From JAJPKK01 sp963800215 (GTDB taxonomy: Bacteria > Pseudomonadota > Alphaproteobacteria > Rhizobiales > Xanthobacteraceae), in NCBI GenBank assembly GCA_963800215.1, contig CAWCZY010000006.1, positions 372,001 through 436,000 on the forward strand: a stretch of DNA of 64,000 bases, written 5' to 3'. Under the pieces are notes generated by a model, which did not search any database, was not told the origin of the DNA, and saw only the letters and a list, made by a program, of their open reading frames with translations. Each line of letters opens with the position of its first letter. Position 1 is the stretch's first letter. Positions 1 to 7,331 of this stretch are shown one piece after another. The translations under genes were made by a program, and so were the position numbers.

Positions 1-195
1 CACCACGACCCGGGCGCCGAGCCGGCGAAACGAGGCGACGCGATCGCCGACATGGCCGCCGATATCGAACACGAGATCGCCGCGCCCGACATAGCGGCGG
101 TAGACCGCGTCGAGCGCGCTACGCCGGGCGCGGCCGCGGTAATAGATGCGCAGCGAGCGCACGACGCCGCGCGCCGCCCTTACCCGATCGAGCAT
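1..195 (-). CDS. FkbM-family methyltransferase, N-terminal part (runs off the left edge)
   Basis: Only the first 65 codons are in the window. From the ATG complementary to 193-195 the protein reads through a basic start (MLDRVRAARGVVRSLRIYYR) into FDIGGHVGDRVASFRRLGAR, the SAM-binding motif I region typical of FkbM methyltransferases (usual form FDIGAHVGDR). FkbM proteins methylate hydroxyl groups on sugars or secondary metabolites. It is divergent from the dehydrogenase starting at 339, with 143 bp between them. That places it beside the pterin-like cluster, but a functional link is inference. The family call rests on one motif, and the catalytic half lies outside the window. Confidence 0.7.
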   Translation of the reverse strand, partial: MLDRVRAARGVVRSLRIYYRGRARRSALDAVYRRYVGRGDLVFDIGGHVGDRVASFRRLGARVVV

Positions 196-338
196 GGCGC
201 CGCCTCCGCGAGGGTGCGCGGGTCCGGCGGGGGCGGGCGCCCGGCATTTGGTTGCGGCATGAATAAATCGCTTGGATTGGATCGGGGGGCGAAATATAGC
301 GGCTCAGGCGTTTCCAAGTCCAATGAGGGGTCGGTCCG

Positions 339-1337
339 GTGGGCGAGCAGGCGGTCGAGGGTGAGGCGCTGTGGTATGTCGGCCCCGGCCGCGCCGAAAT
401 CCGCGCCGAACCGGTGGGGGCGCCGGCCGCCGGCGAGGTGCGCCTGCGGGCGCTTTACAGCGGGATCAGCCGGGGCACCGAACGCCTTGTGCTCGACGGC
501 CGGGTCCCCGCGAGCGAGCATTCCCGCATGCGCGCGCCCAACATGGCGGGCGCCTTCCCATTTCCGGTGAAATACGGCTACGCCACCGTCGCCCGCATCG
601 AATCCGGGCCGGCCGATCTCGTCGGCCGCATCGGCTTCGTGCTTTACCCGCACCAGACGACGTTCAACCTGGCGGCGGATGCGGTGGCGCTGCTGCCGCC
701 GGACGTGCCGGCGTCGCGCGGCGTGCTCGCCGCCAACATGGAGACGGCGCTCAACGCGGTCTGGGACGCAGCGCCCGGGCCGGCCGACCGGATCGCCGTC
801 GTCGGCGGCGGGGTGGTGGGGTCGCTGTGCGCATGGCTGTGCGCCAAGCTGCCGGGCGCCGATGTCACGCTGGTCGACATCGACCCGCGCCGTGCCGAAA
901 TCGCGGGCGCGCTCGGCGCCGGCTTCGCATTGCCGTTCGACGCCCCCGGCGACTGCGATGTCGTCATCCATGCGAGCGCCACCCAGGCCGGGCTCGCCAC
1001 CGCGCTCCGCCTTGCCGGAGACGAGGCCTGCGTCATCGAGTTGAGCTGGTACGGTTCGATGCAAGTCGCAGCGCCGCTGGGGGAGGCGTTCCACAGCCGG
1101 CGCCTGCGGCTGGTGTCGAGCCAGGTCGGCCAGGTCGCGCCCTCGCATCGGCCGCGCTGGTCCCATGGCCGCCGGCTCGCCGCCGCGCTCGGCCTGTTGA
1201 ACGATGCCGCGCTCGACGCGCTGATTGCGCCGGCCGTCGATTTCCACGACCTGCCCATGCTGCTGCCGAAAATCCTCGCCGCGCCCGGCGGTGTGCTATG
1301 TCCGCTGGTCCGCTATCTCGCCGCCAAGGCGACTTGA
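339..1337 (+). CDS. MDR-family dehydrogenase, BchC-like zinc-type alcohol dehydrogenase
   Basis: 332 aa, GTG start with a TGAGGGG ribosome site 9 bases upstream. The N-terminal GroES-like half has the ALYSGISRGTER motif (about residues 36-47) seen in BchC-like members of the medium-chain dehydrogenase family. The Rossmann half starts at IAVVGGGVVGSLCAWL (about 151-166) and is followed by an acidic beta-2 end, TLVDIDPRRAEI, which suits NAD(H). The canonical GHE zinc motif is absent, so a catalytic zinc is doubtful. It is the first gene of a four-gene, tightly spaced cluster: 15 bp to the next gene, then overlaps. The substrate is unknown. The neighbours suggest oxidation or reduction of a pterin or sugar side chain, which is inference. 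Confidence 0.8.
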   Translation: MGEQAVEGEALWYVGPGRAEIRAEPVGAPAAGEVRLRALYSGISRGTERLVLDGRVPASEHSRMRAPNMAGAFPFPVKYGYATVARIESGPADLVGRIGFVLYPHQTTFNLAADAVALLPPDVPASRGVLAANMETALNAVWDAAPGPADRIAVVGGGVVGSLCAWLCAKLPGADVTLVDIDPRRAEIAGALGAGFALPFDAPGDCDVVIHASATQAGLATALRLAGDEACVIELSWYGSMQVAAPLGEAFHSRRLRLVSSQVGQVAPSHRPRWSHGRRLAAALGLLNDAALDALIAPAVDFHDLPMLLPKILAAPGGVLCPLVRYLAAKAT

Positions 1338-1352
1338 GAGAAAGTCATTCCG

Positions 1353-1754
1353 TTGTACGCCGTCGAAGTCTCCGACCACATCATGATCGCGCATTCGTTT
1401 CGGGGCGAGGTATTCGGTCCGGCCCAGCGGCTCCATGGGGCGACCTTCGCGATCTCCGCCGCCTTCATGGCGCAGACCCTCGATGGCAACGGCATCGTGG
1501 TCGATATCGGGCGCGCCTTCGACGTGCTCAAGGAGGTGCTCGGACCGCTCAACTACCGCAATCTCGACGACGTCGCGGAATTCAAGTCCGTGAATACCAC
1601 CACGGAATTCCTGACCAAGCACGTGTTCGACGGCCTCTCCTTTGCGGTGAAGCACGGCCGGCTCGGCCGCGACGGCCTCGAGATCCACTCTATCAGGGTG
1701 ACGGTCGCGGAATCCCCGACCGCGCGCGCCTGGTACGAGGAAGCGCTTTGGTAA
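1353..1754 (+). CDS. 6-pyruvoyl-tetrahydropterin synthase / QueD-fold protein with degenerate active site
   Basis: 133 aa, the usual length for the T-fold PTPS/QueD family. TTG start with GAGAGAAAG upstream. Family members normally carry CxxxHGH (catalytic Cys and two zinc His), an Asp-His pair (LDHxxLN) and a pterin-binding Glu near the C terminus. Here His14 and His28 remain, but the Cys position is Ala24, the last His of HGH is Ala30 (RLHGATF), and the Asp-His pair appears as Asn67-Tyr68 (PLNYRNLDD). Glu120 (VTVAESPT) is kept. The protein therefore probably still binds a pterin-like ring but is unlikely to do the standard PTPS or QueD reaction. It overlaps the start of the glycosyltransferase by 7 bases, which implies co-translation. 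Pipelines will probably call it 6-carboxytetrahydropterin synthase. Confidence 0.8.
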   Translation: MYAVEVSDHIMIAHSFRGEVFGPAQRLHGATFAISAAFMAQTLDGNGIVVDIGRAFDVLKEVLGPLNYRNLDDVAEFKSVNTTTEFLTKHVFDGLSFAVKHGRLGRDGLEIHSIRVTVAESPTARAWYEEALW

Positions 1755-2797
1755 CGCTCAGCTTCGCCGTGCCGGGCTCGATCGACCAGCCGACCGGGGG
1801 CTATGCCTATGACCGCCGCCTCATCGCGGCGTTGCGCGTGCTCGGTTGCGAGATCGACATCATCGATCTCGGCGACGGCTTTCCCTATCCCGACGCCGCG
1901 ACCCGCCGTGGCGCGGGCGAGCGCCTCGGCGCGGTGCCGCCGGGCCGTCCGATCGTGATCGACGGGCTTGCCCTCGGCGTCCTCCCAGAGGCGGCAAAGA
2001 CGCTGGCGGCGACCCATCCGGTGGTTGCACTCGTGCACCATCCGCTGGCGCTGGAAACCGGGATTGCGGCCGAGACCGCGCAGGCATTCGCGGCGAGCGA
2101 ACGCGCGGCGCTCGCCGCCGTGCGCCATGTCGTCGTCACCAGCCCGTCGACGCGGCGCGTGCTGATCGCCGATTACGGCGTCGCCGACGAGAGGATCACC
2201 GTCGCCTTGCCCGGCAACGACCGGGTCGCGGCGACCGTAAGGCCGCGCCGCGACACCGTCGCGCTGCTCGCGGTCGGCGCAGTGGTGCCGCGCAAGGGTT
2301 ACGACGTTCTCGTCGAGGCGCTCGCCGTGATCGCCGATCTCGACTGGCGGCTGGTCATTGCCGGCGACTGCGCGCGTGATCGCGCTACGGCGGACGCAAT
2401 CGCCGCGCAGATCGCCGCGTGCGGCCTCGGCGCGCGCGTGCTCCTGCTGGGCGCCGTCGGCGAGGACGAACTCGCCGCGCTCCACCGCGGCGCCGATCTG
2501 TTCGTGCTGGCGTCGCGCCATGAAGGCTACGGAATGGCATTCGCCGCCGCGGTCAGCCACGGCCTGCCGGTGGTGGGAACGCACGCCGGCGCCATCCCCG
2601 AGACGGTGCCGCCCGGGGCCGGAATCCTGGTGCCGCCCGACGAGCCGGCCGCGCTCGCGGCGGCACTGCGCGCGATGATCGCCGACCCCCGCCGGCGCGA
2701 AACCCACGCCGCGGCGGCGCGGGCCGCGGCGGCGCAACTGCCGGAATGGGACGCGACGGCGCGGATATTCCTGCGCGTGCTGGCGGCGGTCACATGA
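1748..2797 (+). CDS. GT4-type glycosyltransferase in pterin-like cluster
   Basis: 349 aa if it starts at the TTG at 1748, which follows a good GAGGAAG site and overlaps the previous stop. The protein has a GT-B layout. The N-terminal acceptor domain includes VALVHHPLALETG. The C-terminal nucleotide-sugar domain begins at LLAVGAVVPRKGYDVLVEAL and has IAGDCARD, LLGAVGEDELAALH, ADLFVLASRHEGYGMAF and GTHAGAIPETVPPGAG. This matches retaining GT4 enzymes. The usual EX7E pair has its first Glu (Glu259 in EGYG) but Ala267 where the second is expected. The stop codon overlaps the next ATG (ATGA). A role in adding sugar to the cluster's product is inferred from position. Confidence 0.85.
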   Translation: MVTLSFAVPGSIDQPTGGYAYDRRLIAALRVLGCEIDIIDLGDGFPYPDAATRRGAGERLGAVPPGRPIVIDGLALGVLPEAAKTLAATHPVVALVHHPLALETGIAAETAQAFAASERAALAAVRHVVVTSPSTRRVLIADYGVADERITVALPGNDRVAATVRPRRDTVALLAVGAVVPRKGYDVLVEALAVIADLDWRLVIAGDCARDRATADAIAAQIAACGLGARVLLLGAVGEDELAALHRGADLFVLASRHEGYGMAFAAAVSHGLPVVGTHAGAIPETVPPGAGILVPPDEPAALAAALRAMIADPRRRETHAAAARAAAAQLPEWDATARIFLRVLAAVT

Positions 2798-3594
2798 GCT
2801 TCTCGGCGCAATGGCTGGCCCTGCGCGAGCCCTACGACCAGGCGGCGCGCAACCGCAGCGTGCTCGACGCGGTGAGGAAGGCTTTTGCCGGGGCGTCGGC
2901 GGTTCGCGTCGCCGATCTCGGCAGCGGCACCGGCTCGACCATGCGCGCGGTCGCGCCGCTGCTGCCGGCGCGCCAGTATTGGCGCCTCCTCGACCACGAC
3001 GCCGCGCTGCTCGCGGCCGCGCACGACGCCGCGCCCGCCATGTGCGAGGTCACGACCGCCCATGTCGAGCTCGCCGCCGATCTCGGTCAGGTGCTCGCCG
3101 GCGACACCGACCTCGTGACCATGTCGGCCCTGCTCGATCTCGTGTCGGTCCAATGGCTGGAACGGCTGGTCGCGATGCTGGCGATCAGCGGGCGTCCGCT
3201 CTACGCGGCGCTGAGCTATGACGGTCGCGTCGACCTGACGCCGGCGAGCCGCCTCGACCGGACGGTGATTGCAGCGGTCAACCGCCACCAGCTCACCGAC
3301 AAGGGCTTCGGGCCCGCGCTCGGCCCCGATGCGGCGGCGACCGCGCCCGATCGCCTGCGCGCCCAGGGATTCGCGATCCATGAGGGCCGCTCCGATTGGA
3401 CCTTCGGACCGGCGGACCGCGCCATCCAATTGGAGATGCTGGCCGGCTGGGCCGGCGCCGCAGCCGAGACGGGGGTTGCGTCTGACCTGCTCGACGACTG
3501 GCTCGCCGAGCGGCGCGACCATGTCGAGGCGGCGCGCTCGCAGATGCGGGTCGGTCACATCGACTTCTTCGCGGCTCCGATCGGAACCCGCTGA
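2794..3594 (+). CDS. class I SAM-dependent methyltransferase
   Basis: 266 aa, starting at the ATG that overlaps the glycosyltransferase stop by four bases. Motif I is VADLGSGTGSTMRAVAPLLP (about residues 38-57), followed by an acidic post-I strand, WRLLDHDAALL, and the motif IV-like DLVTMSALLDLVS. This is the Rossmann methyltransferase fold. No substrate-specific domain is recognised. It ends the plus-strand cluster and overlaps the 3' end of the opposite-strand reductase gene by 40 bp, so the two transcripts converge. Tight coupling with the glycosyltransferase suggests that both decorate the same molecule, which is inference. Confidence 0.85.
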   Translation: MSFSAQWLALREPYDQAARNRSVLDAVRKAFAGASAVRVADLGSGTGSTMRAVAPLLPARQYWRLLDHDAALLAAAHDAAPAMCEVTTAHVELAADLGQVLAGDTDLVTMSALLDLVSVQWLERLVAMLAISGRPLYAALSYDGRVDLTPASRLDRTVIAAVNRHQLTDKGFGPALGPDAAATAPDRLRAQGFAIHEGRSDWTFGPADRAIQLEMLAGWAGAAAETGVASDLLDDWLAERRDHVEAARSQMRVGHIDFFAAPIGTR

Positions 3595-4355
3595 GCCCCG
3601 AGGTCGCAGTCGAACAGCACTTCGTTGCCGAGCACGTGGGCGCGGGTAGGGGGCCGCAACGCCTCCTCGCATCGCGCGATCGGCGTGAGGTCGAGGCCCG
3701 AGCGGCCGCCGCCGAGGATGATCGGCGCCACCACCACATGCAGGCGATCGAGGCAGTGCGCCTCGAGGAAACGCGAGATCGTTCCGGCGCCGCCCTCGAT
3801 CAGGATACGCCGCAGGCCGCGCTCCGCGAGGCTGGCGAGGATGGCGCCCGGTGCGACCTGGCCGTTCTCGACCGGCAGGGCGACGTGTTCGATGCCCGCC
3901 GGCGGACGGGCGCCGTGCCGGGTGATGACGAGGCGCGCCACGCCGTCGTCGCGAAGCGCCTTGGCGCATGCGGGCAGCCGCCCGTTGGGATCGATGATGA
4001 CGCGGACGGGATGCGGGCCGCCGACCCGGCGCACGGTGAGCAGGGGATCGTCGACCACCGCCGTGCCGACCCCGATGACGACGGCATCGACCAGGGCGCG
4101 GAGGCGGTGGAGATGGTCGAGCCCCTCGCTGCCATTGATGTAGTGGGAATGCCCGGTCATGGTCGCGGTACGGCCGTCGAGCGACTGGCCGATCTGGGCG
4201 ACCACCATGAGATCGTCCACCAGCCCGGTGCGCAGCGGCCCGAAAATGGCTTCCCACCGCGGCGGCGCATTGCGCAGCCCGGACCGGATCGCAGCGAGCG
4301 CGTCGTGCCAGACGGCGTCGTCAGGGAGAGGGGGGATGGTCTCGACCAAACTCAT
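3555..4355 (-). CDS. RibD C-terminal-type (dihydrofolate-reductase-fold) reductase, standalone
   Basis: 266 aa from the ATG complementary to 4353-4355 (MSLVETIPP). The RibD_C hallmarks are in order: VAQIGQSLDGRTAT (like KLAMSLDGKIA), SHYINGSEG, LVDAVVIGVGTAVVDDPLLT, VRVIIDPNGRLP, RRILIEGGAGTISRFL and VAPIILGGG. There is no N-terminal deaminase domain. In its place is an unassigned N-terminal stretch of about 70 residues. Enzymes of this fold reduce the ribosyl chain of diaminopyrimidine intermediates with NADPH. Divergent from it is a GTP cyclohydrolase II whose product is the natural substrate class, so a GTP cyclohydrolase to reductase sequence is likely. The exact reaction is inferred. Confidence 0.85.
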   Translation of the reverse strand: MSLVETIPPLPDDAVWHDALAAIRSGLRNAPPRWEAIFGPLRTGLVDDLMVVAQIGQSLDGRTATMTGHSHYINGSEGLDHLHRLRALVDAVVIGVGTAVVDDPLLTVRRVGGPHPVRVIIDPNGRLPACAKALRDDGVARLVITRHGARPPAGIEHVALPVENGQVAPGAILASLAERGLRRILIEGGAGTISRFLEAHCLDRLHVVVAPIILGGGRSGLDLTPIARCEEALRPPTRAHVLGNEVLFDCDLGAQRVPIGAAKKSM

Positions 4356-4526
4356 GGTACACCCGGGCAACAACGGACCGGGCATAGTAGCAGGAAATCT
4401 GCAACCGGTGGTGACGCGGCGCCGGCCGGGTGGTAGCGGGTGCCCGCGCGTTCCCGGTTGGGGGAGCAAGCGGCCGAGTGGGCGCCGCTATCTTCACCAG
4501 GACCGCCGCGAAAGACTTTCCATTTG

Positions 4527-4540
4527 GCCAATTAATTGGC
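4527..4540. promoter_or_regulatory. 14-bp perfect palindrome between divergent reductase and GTP cyclohydrolase II genes
   Basis: GCCAATT/AATTGGC with no spacer lies in the only AT-rich patch of the 266-bp divergent intergenic region (4356-4621). It is 82 bp before the cyclohydrolase start used here. Its position suits an operator or promoter element shared by the two genes. No known regulator is recognised from the sequence. Confidence 0.4.
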
Positions 4541-4621
4541 ATATCTTGGTACCGTTATGGGGGGAAGGATGGCCGTCGGGGGCGGAGGAGAGTTTTCGCG
4601 TACCGGTCGGGCTCGGGTCTG

Positions 4622-5773
4622 ATGAAATTGGAAACCATGAACAAGGGGCTCAGCCTGTTCGGAACGGCTGACGAGATCGCCGTTCAGCGCAGCATCGCCG
4701 AATTTCAGGCCGGCCGGCCGGTGGTGATCGAGGCCGCCGATGAAACGCTGGTGGCGCTGCCGGTCGACGGGCTCTCCCAAGACGCCTGCGACGCCTTCAA
4801 GGTATTGTGCGGGGCGGCCACCGTGCGCCTGGTGGTGACGGCGCGCCGCGCCAGCGTCATCGGGCTCGATGTACCGGGGCCGGTGCTGATCCCGCTGTCG
4901 CCGGCCGATACCCGCGACACCATTTGGTCGCTCGCCGCCGGGCTCGACGGCAAGCCGCGGCCGGCGGCGCGAACGGCCGGGGAGGCGGCGGCGCGGGCGA
5001 TCGTCCTGGCGAAGCTCGCCCAGCGGCTTCCCGCGCTGCTCGTCGCCGACGCCACGGCCATCGCACCCGGCCTGCGCGCGCAAATGATCACGGTGCATGC
5101 CGACGCCATCGAGCGGTTCAGCGCGGACATCGTCGACACCCTGGAGATCGTCAGCGAGGCCCGCATTCCCCTGGAGGACGGCGTCACCGCGAGGTTCTGC
5201 GTGTTCCGCGACGCGGTCGGCTCGAGCCCGGTGGCGATCATCCTCGGCGAACCCGATTTTTCGCAGCCGGTGGCGGTGCGGGTGCACTCGGCCTGCCTCA
5301 CCGGCGACGTGTTCGGCTCGCGCCGCTGCGACTGCGGTGCCCAGCTCAAGCTCGCGATCGCGCAGCTCTCGGAGACCGGCGGCGGCGTCGTGCTCTATCT
5401 CGAGCAGGAAGGGCGCGGTCTCGGGCTCGCCAACAAGATGCGCGCCTACGAGTTGCAGGACGGCGGCCTCGACACCATGGACGCCAACATGATGCTGGGC
5501 TTCGACGACGACGAGCGCGACTACGGCATCGCCGCGCGGATGCTGCGGATGATCGGCGCCAAGCGCGTGCTGCTGCTCACCAACAATCCCGGCAAGCTCG
5601 AGGCGCTCAGCGAGGGCGGCGTCGACGTTACCGCGCGCATTCCGCTCCACACCGCGATCAACCCGGAAAACCGCCGCTATCTCGCGACCAAGGCGGCGCG
5701 CGGCGGTCACTGGCTGGAAGACATGCTGGAGGTCGGCGAGCCCGGCCGCGACCCGATCGGCACGCCGTCGTAG
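4622..5773 (+). CDS. ribA: GTP cyclohydrolase II with degenerate RibB-like N-terminal domain
   Basis: 383 aa from ATG 4622. ATG 4637 (MNKGLSLFG) is an equally good start. Residues from about 180 on form GTP cyclohydrolase II, which opens the imidazole ring of GTP and releases formate and pyrophosphate. The zinc ligands are visible as Cys225, Cys236 and Cys238 (C-x10-C-x-C; SRRCDCGAQL). They are followed by LEQEGRGLGLANKM, the DERDYGIAA segment and LLTNNPGKLEAL. The first 180 residues correspond to the DHBP synthase half of RibBA but lack its acidic DDEDRENEGD signature, so that activity is probably lost. This looks like a second, cluster-dedicated copy rather than the housekeeping riboflavin enzyme. 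That is inference, because the rest of the genome is not visible. Confidence 0.9.
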   Translation: MKLETMNKGLSLFGTADEIAVQRSIAEFQAGRPVVIEAADETLVALPVDGLSQDACDAFKVLCGAATVRLVVTARRASVIGLDVPGPVLIPLSPADTRDTIWSLAAGLDGKPRPAARTAGEAAARAIVLAKLAQRLPALLVADATAIAPGLRAQMITVHADAIERFSADIVDTLEIVSEARIPLEDGVTARFCVFRDAVGSSPVAIILGEPDFSQPVAVRVHSACLTGDVFGSRRCDCGAQLKLAIAQLSETGGGVVLYLEQEGRGLGLANKMRAYELQDGGLDTMDANMMLGFDDDERDYGIAARMLRMIGAKRVLLLTNNPGKLEALSEGGVDVTARIPLHTAINPENRRYLATKAARGGHWLEDMLEVGEPGRDPIGTPS

Positions 5774-5886
5774 TACGTATCCGCGGGATTGGCAGTGCAA
5801 GCGCCCTGTTGCGCAAGATCAGAACACTTCCCGATCGGGCAACGGTCTGCCACTCCTGGTGGCCTCCCAGGCAGTTGCGGACACCT

Positions 5887-6026
5887 GACAAGGATCACTG
5901 GGTGGGATGGCTTCGCGAGTACACCGGTCCGGGGTATTACGGTCGCAAGAACCCAGATCGGGACGCCCGCTTCATATACAACCACCTCAATTCCCCACCA
6001 ATGCCTATATGGCTCGCTGTCGTGAG
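5887..6026 (+). pseudogene. Remnant of an uncharacterised protein gene cut by a mobile element
   Basis: Reading from 5887 (first base of a codon) gives protein-like sequence including HWVGWLREYTGPGYYGRKN and DRDARFIYNHLNSPPMPIWL. It is rich in Trp, Tyr and Gly and has coding-like codon use, but it has no start and stops where transposon-like sequence begins. It appears to be the interior of a gene truncated on both sides. I recall a conserved hypothetical rhizobial protein with a similar GWLxEYxGPGYYxRK pattern but cannot name a function. Confidence 0.4.
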
Positions 6027-6320
6027 CACATTGTCGGCAGCGGATCATTTGTCCGCCTTTTGTAGCGCGTGAGTTGTCCGCCATGTTCGCCGCTTGTTCT
6101 GGAGGCGGCGATGCGGGGACGACGATGCTATGGGAGGTTTTTGTGACCCGCTTTGAAGAGGCGTTTGAGCGGTACCAACGTCATCGACTGACCGGTGAGG
6201 AGGCCGGGGAGCCGCTCGGGATGTCCGGGCGCAACTTCCGGCGGCTGTGCGTTCGCTACGGGGAGGACGGCATCGAGGGATTGCGCGATCGTCGGATCGG
6301 CAAAGTTTCGCCTCGCCGCC
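6027..6320 (+). mobile_element. ISNCY-type transposase remnant (N-terminal helix-turn-helix part only)
   Basis: From ATG 6125 the reading frame gives MLWEVFVTRFEEAFERYQRH, then EEAGEPLGMSGRNFRRLCVR and DGIEGLRDRRIGKVSPRR. This is the N-terminal helix-turn-helix of ISNCY-family transposases common in Bradyrhizobium. Similarity ends near 6320, where unrelated sequence takes over, so the DDE catalytic domain is gone. The upstream segment with TTGTCCGCC repeated at about 6050 and 6073 looks like the element's left end. It is an inactive fragment. It marks the left border of a region with different composition that runs to the IS5 remnant near 12 kb. Confidence 0.6.
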
Positions 6321-6441
6321 CATCTACGTTACGGGTTCGTTGCCTGCCGTCGGCTGCGTTCCTTCTTCGAATACTCGATCGACGTGCCGCCGTTCTTCGT
6401 TGCAGTCGAAATCATCGCCGCCTCTCGGCCGTTCAAAAAAA

Positions 6442-6735
6442 TCAAGATGGCCAGTCACGTAATAGCTCCAAACAAGCATCGAAAACATCGGCTTCGCTAA
6501 CATCAGCGACGGTCTTGTGAATGGACATTTTCTGCGTCGGCGCGTCCTCGGACATCACGAGAATCACCGTCTGTCGATTTGGGCAGTTTGGCTTGGCGCA
6601 GGCGAATTCGCTGACCGACACAACCAATTCTTCAGTAAGCGGGAGGTTTTGACGGGTCCAGAGCTTGATCGCCGCGGCCTTCTCGGGAAGATCGCTGCTC
6701 CTGTTTTGTTTCAACGGATTGACAGGGGAGCTCAT
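6442..6735 (-). CDS. Small conserved hypothetical protein
   Basis: 97 aa from the ATG complementary to 6733-6735. A charged N-terminal helix (LPEKAAAIKLWTRQNLPL) is followed by VVSVSEFACAKPNCPNRQTV, an ILVM strand and a KMSIHKTVADVSEADV segment. The two cysteines in CAKPNC could bind metal or form a disulfide. I have a memory of similar small rhizobial proteins with a CxxPxCP core and an IHK motif, but no function is known to me. It stands alone on the minus strand between transposon debris and a gene-free stretch. Confidence 0.6.
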   Translation of the reverse strand: MSSPVNPLKQNRSSDLPEKAAAIKLWTRQNLPLTEELVVSVSEFACAKPNCPNRQTVILVMSEDAPTQKMSIHKTVADVSEADVFDACLELLRDWPS

Positions 6736-7331
6736 GCGACTTTCCTCCGTTGACGTCGACCTCTTCGGCGAGGTGCCAGGGCAGCAAAGAACTCGTTTTG
6801 TAGGCTGAACCGGCGGCCCTTGCAAATTGCCGATTGCATGTTCCCGGCTATCGCCGGGGGCTTGCCCTTTTCCGGTCCAAGCTCTTCGGCCCCGGGCCAG
6901 ACGATCGCCATGACCTCGGGGTCAGACGATCGAAGAGATGCCCGGCTTCGGCGTCCGCTTGCGAAGCGCCCAGGAGCATCAAGAGGAAGAGAAGCAAGCG
7001 GCCCGTGCCAAGATATGCAAGGCAGCAAAGGTGACGGCTCCGCTCACCGCGATACGCAACGGTGCAGCGAGTGAGCCAGGGTAGTCGGTGCAGCGGGTAG
7101 GCCAGGGCATGTCGCAAAAAATCCGACCCGCGTTCTCGACCGAGATTCGCATGATGCCCGCTCGTTTGATTTAAAGAATGCCGCGGCCCTTCGCCTTCGA
7201 CAACCCCGGGGTGCGCCCGTGTCGGGGTGCGCCCGAGCAAACATGAGCAGGGTAGTTGACGGTCCATGCAAGGCGCGTATGCTGCTGGTACGAATACGGA
7301 AATCTCATGCGTCGTTTTCAAGGAGGAAGCG
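6736..7331. other. 596-bp stretch without a supported gene upstream of soxC
   Basis: Open frames here are short, in several directions, and have no protein-like pattern. CAGACGATCG occurs twice (near 6900 and 6925). The last 80 bases lead into the soxC ribosome site (AGGAGGAAGCG) and probably hold its promoter, but I cannot point to clear -35/-10 boxes. Confidence 0.4.

Noticed and set aside
2527..4257. A 576-codon minus-strand frame over the methyltransferase and reductase genes
   Set aside because: It crosses two real genes in other frames and has an Arg/Pro-rich nonsense composition.
6826..7331. Several short open frames as small genes upstream of soxC
   Set aside because: They overlap in several frames, lack ribosome sites and show no protein-like pattern.
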